A program made the translations under genes and the position numbers. DNA of 64,000 bases, from NCBI GenBank assembly GCA_038744785.1, contig JBCDLX010000005.1, positions 1 to 64,000 on the forward strand. Reading direction: 5' to 3'. Positions 8,986-17,831 of the stretch are shown piece by piece. The stretch comes from Ovoidimarina sp038744785 (GTDB lineage Bacteria > Pseudomonadota > Alphaproteobacteria > Rhodobacterales > Rhodobacteraceae). Positions within the stretch are counted from its first letter, which is position 1; each line of letters starts with the position of its first letter. The notes below the pieces were generated by a model. It saw only the letters and a program-made list of their open reading frames with translations, did not search any database and was not told the DNA's origin.

Positions 8986-9945
8986 CTAGGGGGCCAGCGA
9001 CAGGGTTTGTTCCCGAAGCCACGCCATAAAACCCCTTGGATTACCCGCCCATGCCTTGATCTCTTCATCCGTCAGCGGAGCGCCGACAATGGGCCGCTGT
9101 GGTTTATCAAGTGCGTGTCGCACTTCGTAAAGAAGCAATCCCTGGCGCAGCGTTGGCGAGATGCGATTGGCCATCTGGTACCAACGTGAATTGGCACCGG
9201 GAAACTTGATCGGCAAAACCTGTGCGCCAGACCGCTGGATCAGCTTGGCGGTAAACGGGTTCCACTCTGCTTCGATGGCCGGGCCAAACATCGTCTCTGA
9301 CGAGGCGACAACGCCCGACGGGAACAACACGATCGTGCCGCCCTGCTCTAGGTGCGCCATCGCTTTCTTACGCATTTCCAGGTTTTGCTGCAGCGCATCC
9401 GCTTCGTGTGCGAAGGGCACTGGAAGCATAAATTCATCGATCTCGCCGACCCCGGTCAGAAGCGACCGGGTCAGAATCTTGTAGTCAGTGCGCACCTTCC
9501 CGATCAGTTCGGCTAGCACCATGCCGTCGACCAGACCATGGGGATGGTTGGCCGTAATGATCAGCGGGCCTTCCTTCGGAATGCGGCCAATCTCTTCGGA
9601 CGGGGTCCGAAGTTCGATCCCCATAACTCCTAGCGCCTGAGCCCAGAACGGTTGACCATAGGGGACGCCCATTGCTTCGAACTTCCGGATGCGCCTCAGC
9701 AGGTGAAGCTTTCCGGTAAATAGTTCCATCGTCTGGATGACGCTGCGCTGAATGGGGTGCGGAAAGGTTGATGCATAAGAAAGGCGCTTGCGATCGTAGG
9801 GCTGATCCGAAAGGTCGCCCCCATCGCCCTGCCCCAGCTGCATGCGCACCTGCCGCGTTGGATCAGCAACGTCGCCGCTGCGCCGTCGCGTGATGCGCGT
9901 GGCCTTATTCGCGGGTCGCGGCCGGACTTGAGTGCTGTCGACCAA
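8986..9945 (-). CDS. PlsC-like lysophospholipid acyltransferase
   Basis: A membrane-associated acyltransferase of about 319 residues. The catalytic block ITANHPHGLVDGM is an NHx4D variant (NHPHGLVD), and the second motif is VLFPSGVVASSE. This places it with glycerophospholipid or ornithine-lipid O-acyltransferases. The start is uncertain: TTG at 9943-9945 has GGGAGG about 10 bp upstream and lies 28 bp after ptsH, which I prefer. An ATG at 9841-9843 would give 285 residues and lose only a basic, disordered leader. It is on the same strand as ptsH and could be read through from it. Confidence 0.85.
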   Translation of the reverse strand: MVDSTQVRPRPANKATRITRRRSGDVADPTRQVRMQLGQGDGGDLSDQPYDRKRLSYASTFPHPIQRSVIQTMELFTGKLHLLRRIRKFEAMGVPYGQPFWAQALGVMGIELRTPSEEIGRIPKEGPLIITANHPHGLVDGMVLAELIGKVRTDYKILTRSLLTGVGEIDEFMLPVPFAHEADALQQNLEMRKKAMAHLEQGGTIVLFPSGVVASSETMFGPAIEAEWNPFTAKLIQRSGAQVLPIKFPGANSRWYQMANRISPTLRQGLLLYEVRHALDKPQRPIVGAPLTDEEIKAWAGNPRGFMAWLREQTLSLAP

Positions 9946-9973
9946 TTCTAGAAGGCCTCCCGGCGCCGGCGGA

Positions 9974-10252
9974 TCACATCTCTTCCCCGAACCGGTCGGC
10001 AACCAGCGCTTCAAGCGCAATGGCCAGCTCTTCGGCTTCGGGGCCCGATGTCTCTACCTCTATCGAAGTTCCTTTGGAAGCCGCAAGCATCAGAAGACCC
10101 ATGATCGAATCGCCCGATGCCGACAATCCATCCTTCGACACTTCGCAATTTGCCTGATGGTCTTCCACCACTTCAGCGAGCCGGGCGGACGCGCGCGCAT
10201 GCAATCCCTTGACGTTTACAATCTTCAGGGTGCGCCGAACTGTCTGTGTCAT
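9974..10252 (-). CDS. ptsH: Phosphocarrier protein HPr
   Basis: HPr (92 residues) relays phosphate from enzyme I to EIIA. The phosphorylated histidine is His18 in VKGLHARASARL, and the regulatory serine region GDSIMGLLMLAASKG has Ser49, the target of HPr kinase. With the EIIA upstream and the truncated HprK in the same cluster, and no sugar-transporting EIIB/C, it is part of a regulatory alphaproteobacterial PTS rather than a sugar importer. Confidence 0.96.
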   Translation of the reverse strand: MTQTVRRTLKIVNVKGLHARASARLAEVVEDHQANCEVSKDGLSASGDSIMGLLMLAASKGTSIEVETSGPEAEELAIALEALVADRFGEEM

Positions 10253-10260
10253 CGGCCGTT

Positions 10261-10653
10261 CTATCCCATGTGCCCGTCAAAGCTGTCGATATACTTGCGC
10301 CCAGCCGCCAAAGCAGCCGAGACCGCCTCGTGTACAGGCTTACCGCGCGATTTTGCAAGCTTGATCAGCATCGGCAGGTTCGCGCCATACAAGATTCTGC
10401 GGTCGGCCGGGCTGCAGGCCAAAAGCGACAGATTCGACGGCGAGCCGCCGAACATGTCGGTCACCACGACCACGCCGTCGCCCGCGTCAACATCATCCGC
10501 GGCACGACAGATCTCTGCCTCTTTCGCGGGCCGGTCGTCGTCGGGCGCTATTGAGATGGCCGCCATACCGGGCTGCCGGCCAACCACATGTTCGACGGCG
10601 GCGAGGTACTCCCGCGCCAAACCGCCATGTGCCACAATCACAATACCAATCAC
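10261..10653 (-). CDS. PTS mannose-family EIIA
   Basis: A 130-residue EIIA-Man fold protein that accepts phosphate from HPr. The phosphorylation site is His9 in IVIVAHGGLA, and the central VVVVTDMFGGSPSN is characteristic. The start is a GTG at 10651-10653. It lies 8 bp upstream of ptsH and about 46 bp downstream of rapZ. No EIIB, EIIC or EIID lies nearby, so its role is most likely regulatory, consistent with the neighbouring hprK, rapZ and chvGI. Confidence 0.93.
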   Translation of the reverse strand: MIGIVIVAHGGLAREYLAAVEHVVGRQPGMAAISIAPDDDRPAKEAEICRAADDVDAGDGVVVVTDMFGGSPSNLSLLACSPADRRILYGANLPMLIKLAKSRGKPVHEAVSAALAAGRKYIDSFDGHMG

Positions 10654-10699
10654 TCCCGCTTCACCCTTATCACCGTCCGGTCATCGCGCGCCATTCGCG

Positions 10700-11554
10700 T
10701 TACAGGTCCCGGTGTCGAATTGACACTTGCCACCCTTCATCCGCAAGGCTTTGACCGAGTTTTTCTGCGAGCATCACCGAGCGGTGTCGCCCGCCCGTAC
10801 AACCAAAGCCAATCGACAGATGCGCCTTTCCTTCATCCAAATAGGCCGGAAGCAGCATAAGAACCAGTTCCAGCACGCGGTCAAAGAATCCCTGGAACCG
10901 AGGGTCGTCCGCAACATGGGCCGCCACCCGGGGATCGCGCCCGTCCAAGGGGCGCAGGTCTTCCACCCAGTGCGGGTTCTTTAGGAAACGGACATCAAAC
11001 GCCGTGTCCACATCTTGCGGCAACCCGCGTTTGTAAGAAAAACTCTCGACCGTAACCCGAAGACCGGGACTTGCCAGGGAGCCAAATCGCTTATCAAGCG
11101 CGGCCCTCAGGTCGTGCGGTGACATGTCGGAGGTATCAATCAAAGAGTCGGCCTTGCCCCGAAGACCAGCCAAAAGATCCTGCTCGCGCCTTATCCCAAC
11201 GGCTGGTGCGCCATCCTGACTGAACGGGTGCCGGCGGCGCGTCTCGGAAAACCGTCGCAGCAGCACATCAGGACGGCAGTCCAAAAACAGAAGCGCACTT
11301 GAGTAGGACGGGGTCGCGCGCAACGTGTCAAGCGCGCGCTCGAGCGCGTCCGCCGCGAAATCACGATTTCGGATATCAAGCGTCAAGGCCAAGGGGCGGT
11401 CCAACGGACGCCCGTCCAAAAGGCGCGGAAGAAGAGACAGCGGCATGTTATCAATCGCCTCGAACCCCAGATCCTCAAGTGCGTTCAAAGCCGTAGACCG
11501 GCCCGCGCCGGAGGGACCGGTGACAAGAACGAGCTGAGATTGGGTCTCGGTCAC
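10700..11554 (-). CDS. rapZ: RNase adapter RapZ
   Basis: RapZ is a P-loop protein that in enterobacteria directs RNase E to the GlmZ small RNA. The 284-residue product has a Walker A GPSGAGRS (residues 13-20), in which arginine replaces the usual lysine. It continues with NALEDLGFEAIDNMPLSLLP and ends with the C-terminal signature IGFGCTGGRHRSVMLAEKL. The GTG at 11552-11554 is 10 bp after the hprK stop and is preferred over a TTG 12 codons earlier that overlaps hprK. Its target RNA in alphaproteobacteria is not known. Confidence 0.93.
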   Translation of the reverse strand: MTETQSQLVLVTGPSGAGRSTALNALEDLGFEAIDNMPLSLLPRLLDGRPLDRPLALTLDIRNRDFAADALERALDTLRATPSYSSALLFLDCRPDVLLRRFSETRRRHPFSQDGAPAVGIRREQDLLAGLRGKADSLIDTSDMSPHDLRAALDKRFGSLASPGLRVTVESFSYKRGLPQDVDTAFDVRFLKNPHWVEDLRPLDGRDPRVAAHVADDPRFQGFFDRVLELVLMLLPAYLDEGKAHLSIGFGCTGGRHRSVMLAEKLGQSLADEGWQVSIRHRDL

Positions 11555-11564
11555 GCAGAGGGTC

Positions 11565-12041
11565 TCAGAGCCGGGCGAATCCCTGTGCAAGATATTGCAT
11601 CAGCGCCGAAGGAAAATGGGCAGTTCCAGTTTTGTGAAGCAGAACCACGTCATGCCCCAAGACTCGGCATACCCGAAGGGACGGCAAGCGCGCTGTTTCT
11701 GTAGTGGCCAGATCGAGGATCGCCGTAATGGGTGCAGAGGGTGCAAGGCCTGCATTTAGAAGCCCGAGCCCCCGCGCTTCGATGGCCGCTGGCAGGCCAT
11801 GAGGGGCAAGGGCCAGTGGCGCAGACCCCGGGCGTGGACGAAGCTCTGTGCGATCATCGGCGATCAGTTCCGCCCCAAGCGCCATTAGCGCCAGTGCCAG
11901 TTCGGATTTGCCGCTGCCAGAAGGCCCGCAAATCACCAGGGCACGGCCTTCAACTTCGACCGCCGTGGCATGGATGACACCGCCCGTTTCTGAAAGTTCG
12001 GCAAATACCCGCGGCGCGGCGTGAACTGTCGGCGTCACCAC
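11565..12041 (-). CDS. hprK: HPr kinase/phosphorylase, short alphaproteobacterial form
   Basis: A 158-residue protein corresponding to the C-terminal kinase domain of HprK only; the Firmicute enzyme is about 310 residues. The Walker A motif is ICGPSGSGKSELAL (GPSGSGKS at 39-46), followed by GAELIADDRTEL. It phosphorylates Ser in HPr. The start is a GTG at 12041 or the adjacent GTG. It lies between chvG and rapZ on the same strand, so the two-component system and PTS genes probably form one transcription unit. Confidence 0.92.
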   Translation of the reverse strand: MVTPTVHAAPRVFAELSETGGVIHATAVEVEGRALVICGPSGSGKSELALALMALGAELIADDRTELRPRPGSAPLALAPHGLPAAIEARGLGLLNAGLAPSAPITAILDLATTETARLPSLRVCRVLGHDVVLLHKTGTAHFPSALMQYLAQGFARL

Positions 12042-12062
12042 AGTAACAGCCGCTTGGCACGC

Positions 12063-13805
12063 TTAGACCGGAAGGCCAACGACAAAACGTGCGCCCAAGG
12101 GTTCCGACGTTATGTCGGCGTCGGTCGGGCGGATGTTTTCGGCCCAGATCACGCCACCATGTGCCTCGACGATCTGCTTCGAGATCGCAAGGCCAAGCCC
12201 CGAGTTGTTGCCAAAGTGATTTGCGGGCCGTTCAGAGTAGAAGCGGTTAAACACCTTGGTCAGCGCGCTTTCAGGGATACCTGGGCCTGTGTCTTCGACG
12301 ACCACCAGAACCCTATTGTCGCGCTTTCGCGCCCACACCCGGATCGCGTCCCCGTCCTCGCAGAATGAAACCGCGTTTGTAATCAGATTGACAAAGACCT
12401 GCGCCAGCCGGCTTTCCAGCCCGTCGATGATGATCGGCTCGGACGGTAGGTCAGTGATGAATTCGATGCCGTCGGCCTTAGCTTCGCCGCCCAGATGGTC
12501 GGTCAGACCACGGATCATCTTGATCAGGTTGAAAGTTTCCTCTTCTTCCTTGACCAGTTCGGAATCGAGCCGCGATGCATTCGAGATGTCCGACACCAGC
12601 CGGTCGAGCCGCCTCACGTCGTGTTCGATCACATCAAGAAGCTTACCACGCTGCTCATCCTTCTTGATAACCCGCAGGGTGCCGATGGCAGAGCGGAGCG
12701 AGGCAAGCGGGTTCTTGATCTCATGCGCGACGTCGGCGGCGAACTGTTCGTTTGAATCGATTCTGTCGTAAAGCGCGGCGACCATGCCGCGCAATGCGCC
12801 CGACAGACGGCCGATTTCGTCGGGCCGTGCGGTCAGATCGGGGATACGGACGCGGGCCGGGCTTATCTTTCGCGAGTTTCGGTCGCGGCCGATTTCGGCA
12901 GCGGCGGCAAGATCGGACAAAGGGTTGGCGATCGTCGAGGCCAGAACAAGCGACAGACCTACCGAAACAAGGATCGCGATGACGAACATCTGCAAGACCT
13001 GCTCACGTTCGTTTCGAACCAGCTGATCAATTTCTCCAGTCGCCGAAACCAGGGCCACAACGCCCACCGCTTCGCCATCGACGACAATGGGCGTCGCAAC
13101 CTGAAAGATCGTGTTTCCAAAGGGATCGGTGCCGGTGTTCACCTGGGTCCGGCCCTCAAGGGCCGCTGGGACAAGTGTTCTGACCTGATCCTCGCCCGGG
13201 GCCGCTGGGCCGATGCCCTCGTCGCGGCCGGAAAACACGATCGAGAGCCCCTCCCAGATCCCATTGAGAAAATCGGTGATTAGCGTCGTTCTGTCGTCGC
13301 GCTGCAAACCCGAGATCGGGGGCGGGTCGCGGCGATCCTGGCCCACTGTGGTGGCAACAACGGTTCCGTCAGGTGTGAAGACGAAAACGTCGACCGGAGT
13401 GGTCAGATCAAGGGCTTGCAGCGTCTCTTCGGGATCGAACCCTCCGGCCCGGGCACCTGGCGCGATGCCCCGGGCATCAAGCCGAGCTTCATACACTGCG
13501 GCGACCAGTTCCGCCTCAGAGACCAGTGCCCGCTCGCGCTGAAAGACAAGGCTGTCCCGGAACGGGTTGAGGAACAACACGCCTGCAACCAGCATCAGGA
13601 TCGCAAGCAGATTGAACGTGATGATCTTCCGCGCAAGCGGAGAGCGGTTGATCGAGATCAGGCCCCGCTTTTCGCGTTTTGCCCGAAGCTCGCTCTCCGC
13701 CCGCGCGTCCGGTCCGACCCAATCCTCGCCAAGAACCACTTCGGGGTTCTTGGGACGTTTCAGAGGTTTGGCGCCCACCAGGTCTATGCCCGACGCCTTG
13801 TTCAT
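12063..13805 (-). CDS. chvG: Sensor histidine kinase ChvG (ExoS/BvrS type)
   Basis: A membrane sensor kinase of 580 residues. A long cytoplasmic N-terminus precedes TM1 (about 61-82). A periplasmic sensor domain (about 83-270) lies between TM1 and TM2 (about 271-291). HAMP comes next, then the dimerisation helix with phospho-accepting His361 in FAADVAHEIKNPLASL, and an ATPase domain with DTGPGIPE and NNSGLGLAISKQIVEAHGG. In Agrobacterium, Sinorhizobium and Brucella the ChvG/ExoS/BvrS system responds to acid or envelope signals. It is 20 bp downstream of chvI. Confidence 0.94.
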   Translation of the reverse strand: MNKASGIDLVGAKPLKRPKNPEVVLGEDWVGPDARAESELRAKREKRGLISINRSPLARKIITFNLLAILMLVAGVLFLNPFRDSLVFQRERALVSEAELVAAVYEARLDARGIAPGARAGGFDPEETLQALDLTTPVDVFVFTPDGTVVATTVGQDRRDPPPISGLQRDDRTTLITDFLNGIWEGLSIVFSGRDEGIGPAAPGEDQVRTLVPAALEGRTQVNTGTDPFGNTIFQVATPIVVDGEAVGVVALVSATGEIDQLVRNEREQVLQMFVIAILVSVGLSLVLASTIANPLSDLAAAAEIGRDRNSRKISPARVRIPDLTARPDEIGRLSGALRGMVAALYDRIDSNEQFAADVAHEIKNPLASLRSAIGTLRVIKKDEQRGKLLDVIEHDVRRLDRLVSDISNASRLDSELVKEEEETFNLIKMIRGLTDHLGGEAKADGIEFITDLPSEPIIIDGLESRLAQVFVNLITNAVSFCEDGDAIRVWARKRDNRVLVVVEDTGPGIPESALTKVFNRFYSERPANHFGNNSGLGLAISKQIVEAHGGVIWAENIRPTDADITSEPLGARFVVGLPV

Positions 13806-13825
13806 CCAGCCTTCAGCTTTGCAGG

Positions 13826-14527
13826 TTACTCTTCGTTGTAACGATAGCCGATCCCGTAAAGAGTTTCGATTGCCGAAAACTCTGAATCGACCATACGCAT
13901 CTTTTTGCGCAGACGCTTGATATGGCTGTCGATGGTACGGTCGTCGACATAGACTTGGTCATCGTAGGCGACATCCATCAACTGATCGCGTGATTTGACG
14001 AAGCCCGGACGCTGTGCCAGCGCCTGGAGAAGCAGGAATTCCGTCACCGTCAGCGACACGTCCTGACCCTTCCAGCTGACCGAGTGGCGTAGGGGATCCA
14101 TCGAAAGCTCGCCGCGCTGCATAACCTGACCGGTTTCGCCTTCACCGATCGCGTCGGCGTCCATCACTTCCTGGCGACGCAGCAACGCACGGATACGCTC
14201 GACCAGAAGTCGCTGCGAAAACGGCTTCTTCACATAGTCGTCCGCACCCATCCGCAGACCGAGAACTTCGTCGATCTCGTCGTCCTTGGAGGTCAGAAAG
14301 ATGACCGGCATCGCGGTTTTCTGGCGCACGCGCTGAAGCAGGTCCATCCCATCCATCCGCGGCATCTTGATATCGAACACCGCCATATCCGGGAGCTTCT
14401 TGTTGAAAGCGTCCAAAGCGGCTTGTCCGTCGTTGTAAGTTTCGACCTCGAAGCCTTCTGCCTCGAGCGTCATGGATACAGACGTCAGGATATTCCTGTC
14501 GTCGTCCACCAGTGCGATCCTCGACAT
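13826..14527 (-). CDS. chvI: Response regulator ChvI (OmpR family)
   Basis: A 233-residue DNA-binding response regulator. The receiver domain has acidic residues in LVDDD and phospho-acceptor Asp52 in VFDIKMPRMDG, plus the switch Thr/Lys in FLTSKDDE and DDYVKKPF. The C-terminal winged helix (about 130-230) has LTVTEFLLLQALAQRPG and DDRTIDSHIKRLRKKM. It is partner to ChvG and transcribed away from pckA, as in rhizobia. Confidence 0.95.
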   Translation of the reverse strand: MSRIALVDDDRNILTSVSMTLEAEGFEVETYNDGQAALDAFNKKLPDMAVFDIKMPRMDGMDLLQRVRQKTAMPVIFLTSKDDEIDEVLGLRMGADDYVKKPFSQRLLVERIRALLRRQEVMDADAIGEGETGQVMQRGELSMDPLRHSVSWKGQDVSLTVTEFLLLQALAQRPGFVKSRDQLMDVAYDDQVYVDDRTIDSHIKRLRKKMRMVDSEFSAIETLYGIGYRYNEE

Positions 14528-14844
14528 GGGTGAGGTTCCTTATCCTGCTCTGCGTGCCTTATTGTTTCGTGACACCAAACAACACACCTGGACGCAGAAT
14601 CAACATTCTTGTGCGAATCACCACACGCTTCGCACGGCTCATGTGACCTGAAAACAAACAACGAATGGCTAAACTGTGGCAAAGTCGTGCAATGATTGCG
14701 CTAAACGCAACATGGTTGCGCCAACACCCGACTTTATCCCGGTTACGCAAACAATCAGAATCGGTATGTTAGTCATAACATCTGGGGTTCACCCAGGCGG
14801 CGATCGTGCTATGTGCGGCACATGGGGAATCGGAGGGACAGCAG
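14528..14844. other. Intergenic region between divergent chvI and pckA
   Basis: 317 bp without a gene. It must hold the promoters of both chvI and pckA. Two dyads stand out: CGCAAC-ATG-GTTGCG at 14706-14720 and ATGTTA-GTCA-TAACAT at 14766-14781. No coding sequence with good start and ribosome site was found. Confidence 0.6.
14766..14781. promoter_or_regulatory. TGTTA-N4-TAACA palindrome in the pckA promoter region
   Basis: A perfect 6-bp inverted repeat with a 4-bp spacer, 63 bp before the pckA start. The form resembles LacI-family operators. A CceR-type central-carbon regulator is a plausible reader because pckA is a known target class of CceR in Rhodobacter; that link is inferred. Confidence 0.4.
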
Positions 14845-16443
14845 ATGGAAGCCGGTCGGGTAAATCCGAGTCTTACACTCAAAGATCAAGGAATAAAGGG
14901 GCTTGGGTGTGTCTACTACAACCTTCTTGAGCCTGCGCTAATCCAACATTCCTTGGTCCGCGGTGAGGGAGCGCTGGGGCGCGGCGGATGTCTGTTAGTG
15001 GAAACAGGAACCTTCACGGGGCGGTCCCCGAAGGACAAACACATCGTTCGGTCGCCTGAAACCGAAAATGTCATCTGGTGGGACAACAATGCCGCAATGA
15101 GCCCGGACGGTTTCGATCGTCTTTACGCCGATCTGCTCGAACATATGAAGGGCCGCGACTATTTTGTTCAGGATCTTTTCGGCGGCGCGGACCCCGCGCA
15201 CCGGCTTGATGTCCGCCTTGTGACCGAGCTTGCATGGCACTCGCTATTTATCCGGCATATGTTGCGCCGCCCCGATCGTGACGAGCTCGACAGCTTTGTT
15301 CCCGAATTCACAATTCTCAACTCGCCGTCCTTCCGTGCTGATCCCGAACGTCACGACTGCCGATCCGAAACGGTAATCGCGATCAACTTCGAGAAGAAAC
15401 TGATCCTTATCGGCGGCACTGAATACGCCGGCGAGAATAAGAAATCGGTGTTCACGCTTCTGAACTACATACTGCCTGGAAAAGGCGTGATGGCCATGCA
15501 CTGCTCAGCCAACCATGCCCCGGGCAATCCGGTCGACACCGCAATCTTCTTTGGCCTCTCGGGCACGGGAAAGACGACACTTTCGGCCGACCCGACGCGG
15601 GTGCTGATCGGCGATGACGAGCATGGATGGTCCGACCGGGGCACCTTCAACTTCGAAGGCGGATGCTATGCCAAGACGATCAAGCTCAGCCCCGAGGCAG
15701 AGCCCGAGATCTATGCAACCACATCGAAGTTTGGAACGGTCATCGAGAACATGGTGTTCGACCCCGAAACGTTCGAGCTTGATTTCGAAGATGACAGCCT
15801 GACAGCGAACATGCGCTGCGCTTACCCGCTCGACTACATCTCGAACGCTTCAAAATCGGCGTTGGGCGGGCATCCAAAGAACATCATCATGCTGACCTGC
15901 GACGCATTCGGGGTTCTGCCCCCCATCGCCCGACTGACGCCGGCACAGGCGATGTATCACTTTCTGTCCGGGTTCACGGCAAAAGTGGCGGGCACCGAGC
16001 GCGGTGTGACGGAACCGCAGCCGACATTCTCGACGTGCTTTGGGGCACCTTTCCTTCCCCGACGACCCGAGGTCTATGGCGAGCTTTTGCGCGAGAAGAT
16101 TGCGCGCCACGGCGCAACCTGTTGGCTGGTGAACACTGGATGGACCGGGGGCGCATTTGGAACCGGCAGCCGCATGCCGATCAATGCGACGCGTGCTCTT
16201 CTGACCGCAGCCCTGGATGGCTCGTTGGCCAATGCCCAGTTTCGGAAAGATCCCAACTTTGGGTTCGAGGTCCCGGTTTCGATCGACGGTGTGCCGGACC
16301 TGCTGCTCGATCCGCGCCGCACTTGGGACGACACGGCCGCCTATGATGCCGAAGCTGCAAAGCTTGTCGGGATGTTTGCCGAGAACTTCACCCGGTACCT
16401 CGGCTCGATTGACGATGACGTGCGCGACGCGGCGATTGGTTAG
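14845..16443 (+). CDS. pckA: Phosphoenolpyruvate carboxykinase (ATP)
   Basis: Converts oxaloacetate and ATP to PEP, CO2 and ADP, the entry to gluconeogenesis. The 532-residue protein has the substrate loop GRSPKDKHIVR (about 60-70), the kinase-1a Walker A FFGLSGTGKTTLSADP (about 235-250), and kinase-2 IGDDEHGWSDRGTFNFEGGC. The start at 14845 has CGGAGGGACA directly upstream; 13 in-frame codons before it are not conserved. The neighbouring bhc and purine genes generate oxaloacetate that this enzyme can drain. Confidence 0.96.
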   Translation: MEAGRVNPSLTLKDQGIKGLGCVYYNLLEPALIQHSLVRGEGALGRGGCLLVETGTFTGRSPKDKHIVRSPETENVIWWDNNAAMSPDGFDRLYADLLEHMKGRDYFVQDLFGGADPAHRLDVRLVTELAWHSLFIRHMLRRPDRDELDSFVPEFTILNSPSFRADPERHDCRSETVIAINFEKKLILIGGTEYAGENKKSVFTLLNYILPGKGVMAMHCSANHAPGNPVDTAIFFGLSGTGKTTLSADPTRVLIGDDEHGWSDRGTFNFEGGCYAKTIKLSPEAEPEIYATTSKFGTVIENMVFDPETFELDFEDDSLTANMRCAYPLDYISNASKSALGGHPKNIIMLTCDAFGVLPPIARLTPAQAMYHFLSGFTAKVAGTERGVTEPQPTFSTCFGAPFLPRRPEVYGELLREKIARHGATCWLVNTGWTGGAFGTGSRMPINATRALLTAALDGSLANAQFRKDPNFGFEVPVSIDGVPDLLLDPRRTWDDTAAYDAEAAKLVGMFAENFTRYLGSIDDDVRDAAIG

Positions 16444-16641
16444 GCTCTGAACCTTGGCGCCGCGCGCTTGCGGAATTCGTGGATAGCGGCGCCCAGGGTC
16501 CTTATCGTGCATGTTGCGCGCAACGCGCGCGCGCCCCGGCACCTGATAGACCTCAATCAAGATCTGTCGGCACACCCGCCCGTGATAGCCGATTTTGCGC
16601 TTGCAGATGACCGCCATCACCTCTACGTCACAATGCGCCGT

Positions 16642-16716
16642 TGGGGTGTAGCCAAGTGGTAAGGCAGCGGTTTTTGGTACCGTGTATCGTAGGTTCGAAT
16701 CCTACCACCCCAGCCA
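16642..16716 (+). tRNA. tRNA-Gln (anticodon TTG)
   Basis: A 75-nt cloverleaf with CCA encoded at 16714-16716. The acceptor TGGGGTG pairs with CACCCCA. The anticodon stem GCGGT/ACCGT encloses the loop TTTTGGT, giving anticodon TTG that reads CAA. The T arm GTAGG-TTCGAAT-CCTAC is canonical. The 3' end of a tRNA is a common integration target, and unusual genes begin about 330 bp downstream, but no duplicated attachment sequence was seen. Confidence 0.95.
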
Positions 16717-17043
16717 CCTCATTCTTTTAGCCGGATTTCTGGTTTGGGGCGCTGCTCATTGCGTGCGGGAAGCCATGGAATAGGGCCGCCCCGCAGACCG
16801 CCTGATCCCGGCGAGACACGAAGGCAAGGGATTTGCGCGTCGTTTTGGCTCATATCGGCATCCCGGAATGCTGGCGTCGAGGCGACGCGGGACGCGCAGA
16901 ATGAATGCGCCTCCGAAGTGGCCCCTCGATGTTACGAGCATCCCGATCACTATCGCGACCTGTTAAGATTGTGGGCATGAAGCCCCGGTACCGGACCCGC
17001 TTCTACCTGCCCAAACGTCAAACGGGCGAAGGGCAGGTGGTGA
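16717..17043. other. Intergenic region after tRNA-Gln
   Basis: 327 bp between tRNA-Gln and the 3' end of the membrane-protein gene on the other strand. Short open frames exist on both strands but none has a convincing start, ribosome site or recognisable sequence. No clear T-rich terminator was found. Confidence 0.5.
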
Positions 17044-17541
17044 TCAGATTGCGCTCCAGATTTTGCTGATCTTCTTGAGAACGCCCACGACGATAAGTAG
17101 GCAAAGCGTCAAGACGATGCGTCCGTGATAGACAAGTGATATCCATCGACGCTGCCATTTGCGGCCTTCGAAATCCAACGCCGCGCATTCATCGCGCATG
17201 TCCGCGATGGTCTGACCAAAATGGTCTGCATAAACTTTTCGGGGAAGAAGAAATGTCAGGAGGTTTACCCAAAAGGAACCCGGCGCTCGCGCAATATGGC
17301 GCTTCCGAAGAGCATCCTGCACCCAAAAATAGCTCAAATAACCGGTGAATGCGGCAAACGGAACCGCAGCAAAAGCGGCTGTCCCGAGAAAGAATGTGGT
17401 AAGTGGAACCGAAAAACCGAAGTGCGCTACGAGCACCGTCATCCAATACCCGCCCCCAAAACAACTGCAGAATACGAGCAGAAACGCCACCCACCCGCGC
17501 GGCAGCTTCTTGAACACACGTCTCCGATTTTTTTCAAGCAT
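17044..17541 (-). CDS. Membrane protein of unknown function, PadR-linked
   Basis: A 165-residue protein with probably three membrane helices: about residues 17-40 (GWVAFLLVFCSCFGGGYWMT), 44-70, and 140-160 near the C-terminus. A basic, amphipathic cytoplasmic segment (LRKRHIARAPG ... MRDECAALDFEGRKWQRR) sits between. The sequence is not recognised. Its start overlaps the end of the PadR gene by 8 bp, so the pair is translationally coupled. PadR regulators often control an adjacent membrane protein or transporter. Confidence 0.6.
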   Translation of the reverse strand: MLEKNRRRVFKKLPRGWVAFLLVFCSCFGGGYWMTVLVAHFGFSVPLTTFFLGTAAFAAVPFAAFTGYLSYFWVQDALRKRHIARAPGSFWVNLLTFLLPRKVYADHFGQTIADMRDECAALDFEGRKWQRRWISLVYHGRIVLTLCLLIVVGVLKKISKIWSAI

Positions 17542-17827
17542 ACCCGTAACCCGCTGACCCTAGCGCGGCCCTGCGGGCGTCTTCTGCGTTCATCACTGCT
17601 TGGCCAAGTCCGGTGATCCGATAGCGTTTCCGGGGCAAGCCGGGATGGGAGGGTTCTTTCTCTTCCTCTGCCGTTAGGTATTTCTTTTCGACCATGCGGC
17701 CCAGCGTCACGTAGACCGTTCCGCGCTTTAGCGCGCCATCTGAGCGATGCACCAATTCGAGGCCATAGAGTTCGCCACCTGCGCGCAGGAGGTCCAGAAT
17801 GAGATATTCCGTTTTCGATGGGGTCAT
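17534..17827 (-). CDS. PadR-family transcriptional regulator
   Basis: A 97-residue winged-helix regulator. The N-terminal helix TPSKTEYLILDLLRAGGELYG, the recognition region LKRGTVYVTLGRMVEKKYLTAEEE, and the wing PGLPRKRYRITGLGQA match PadR. The C-terminal dimerisation helix is short, as in PadR subfamily 2. It sits between an unknown cytoplasmic/membrane-anchored gene and the membrane protein that it overlaps, suggesting autoregulation of a three-gene unit. Confidence 0.85.
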   Translation of the reverse strand: MTPSKTEYLILDLLRAGGELYGLELVHRSDGALKRGTVYVTLGRMVEKKYLTAEEEKEPSHPGLPRKRYRITGLGQAVMNAEDARRAALGSAGYGYA

Positions 17828-17831
17828 AGCT

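Noticed and set aside
15850..16620. A 256-codon minus-strand frame over pckA
   Set aside because: It is a shadow of pckA, Arg/Gly-rich with no motif.
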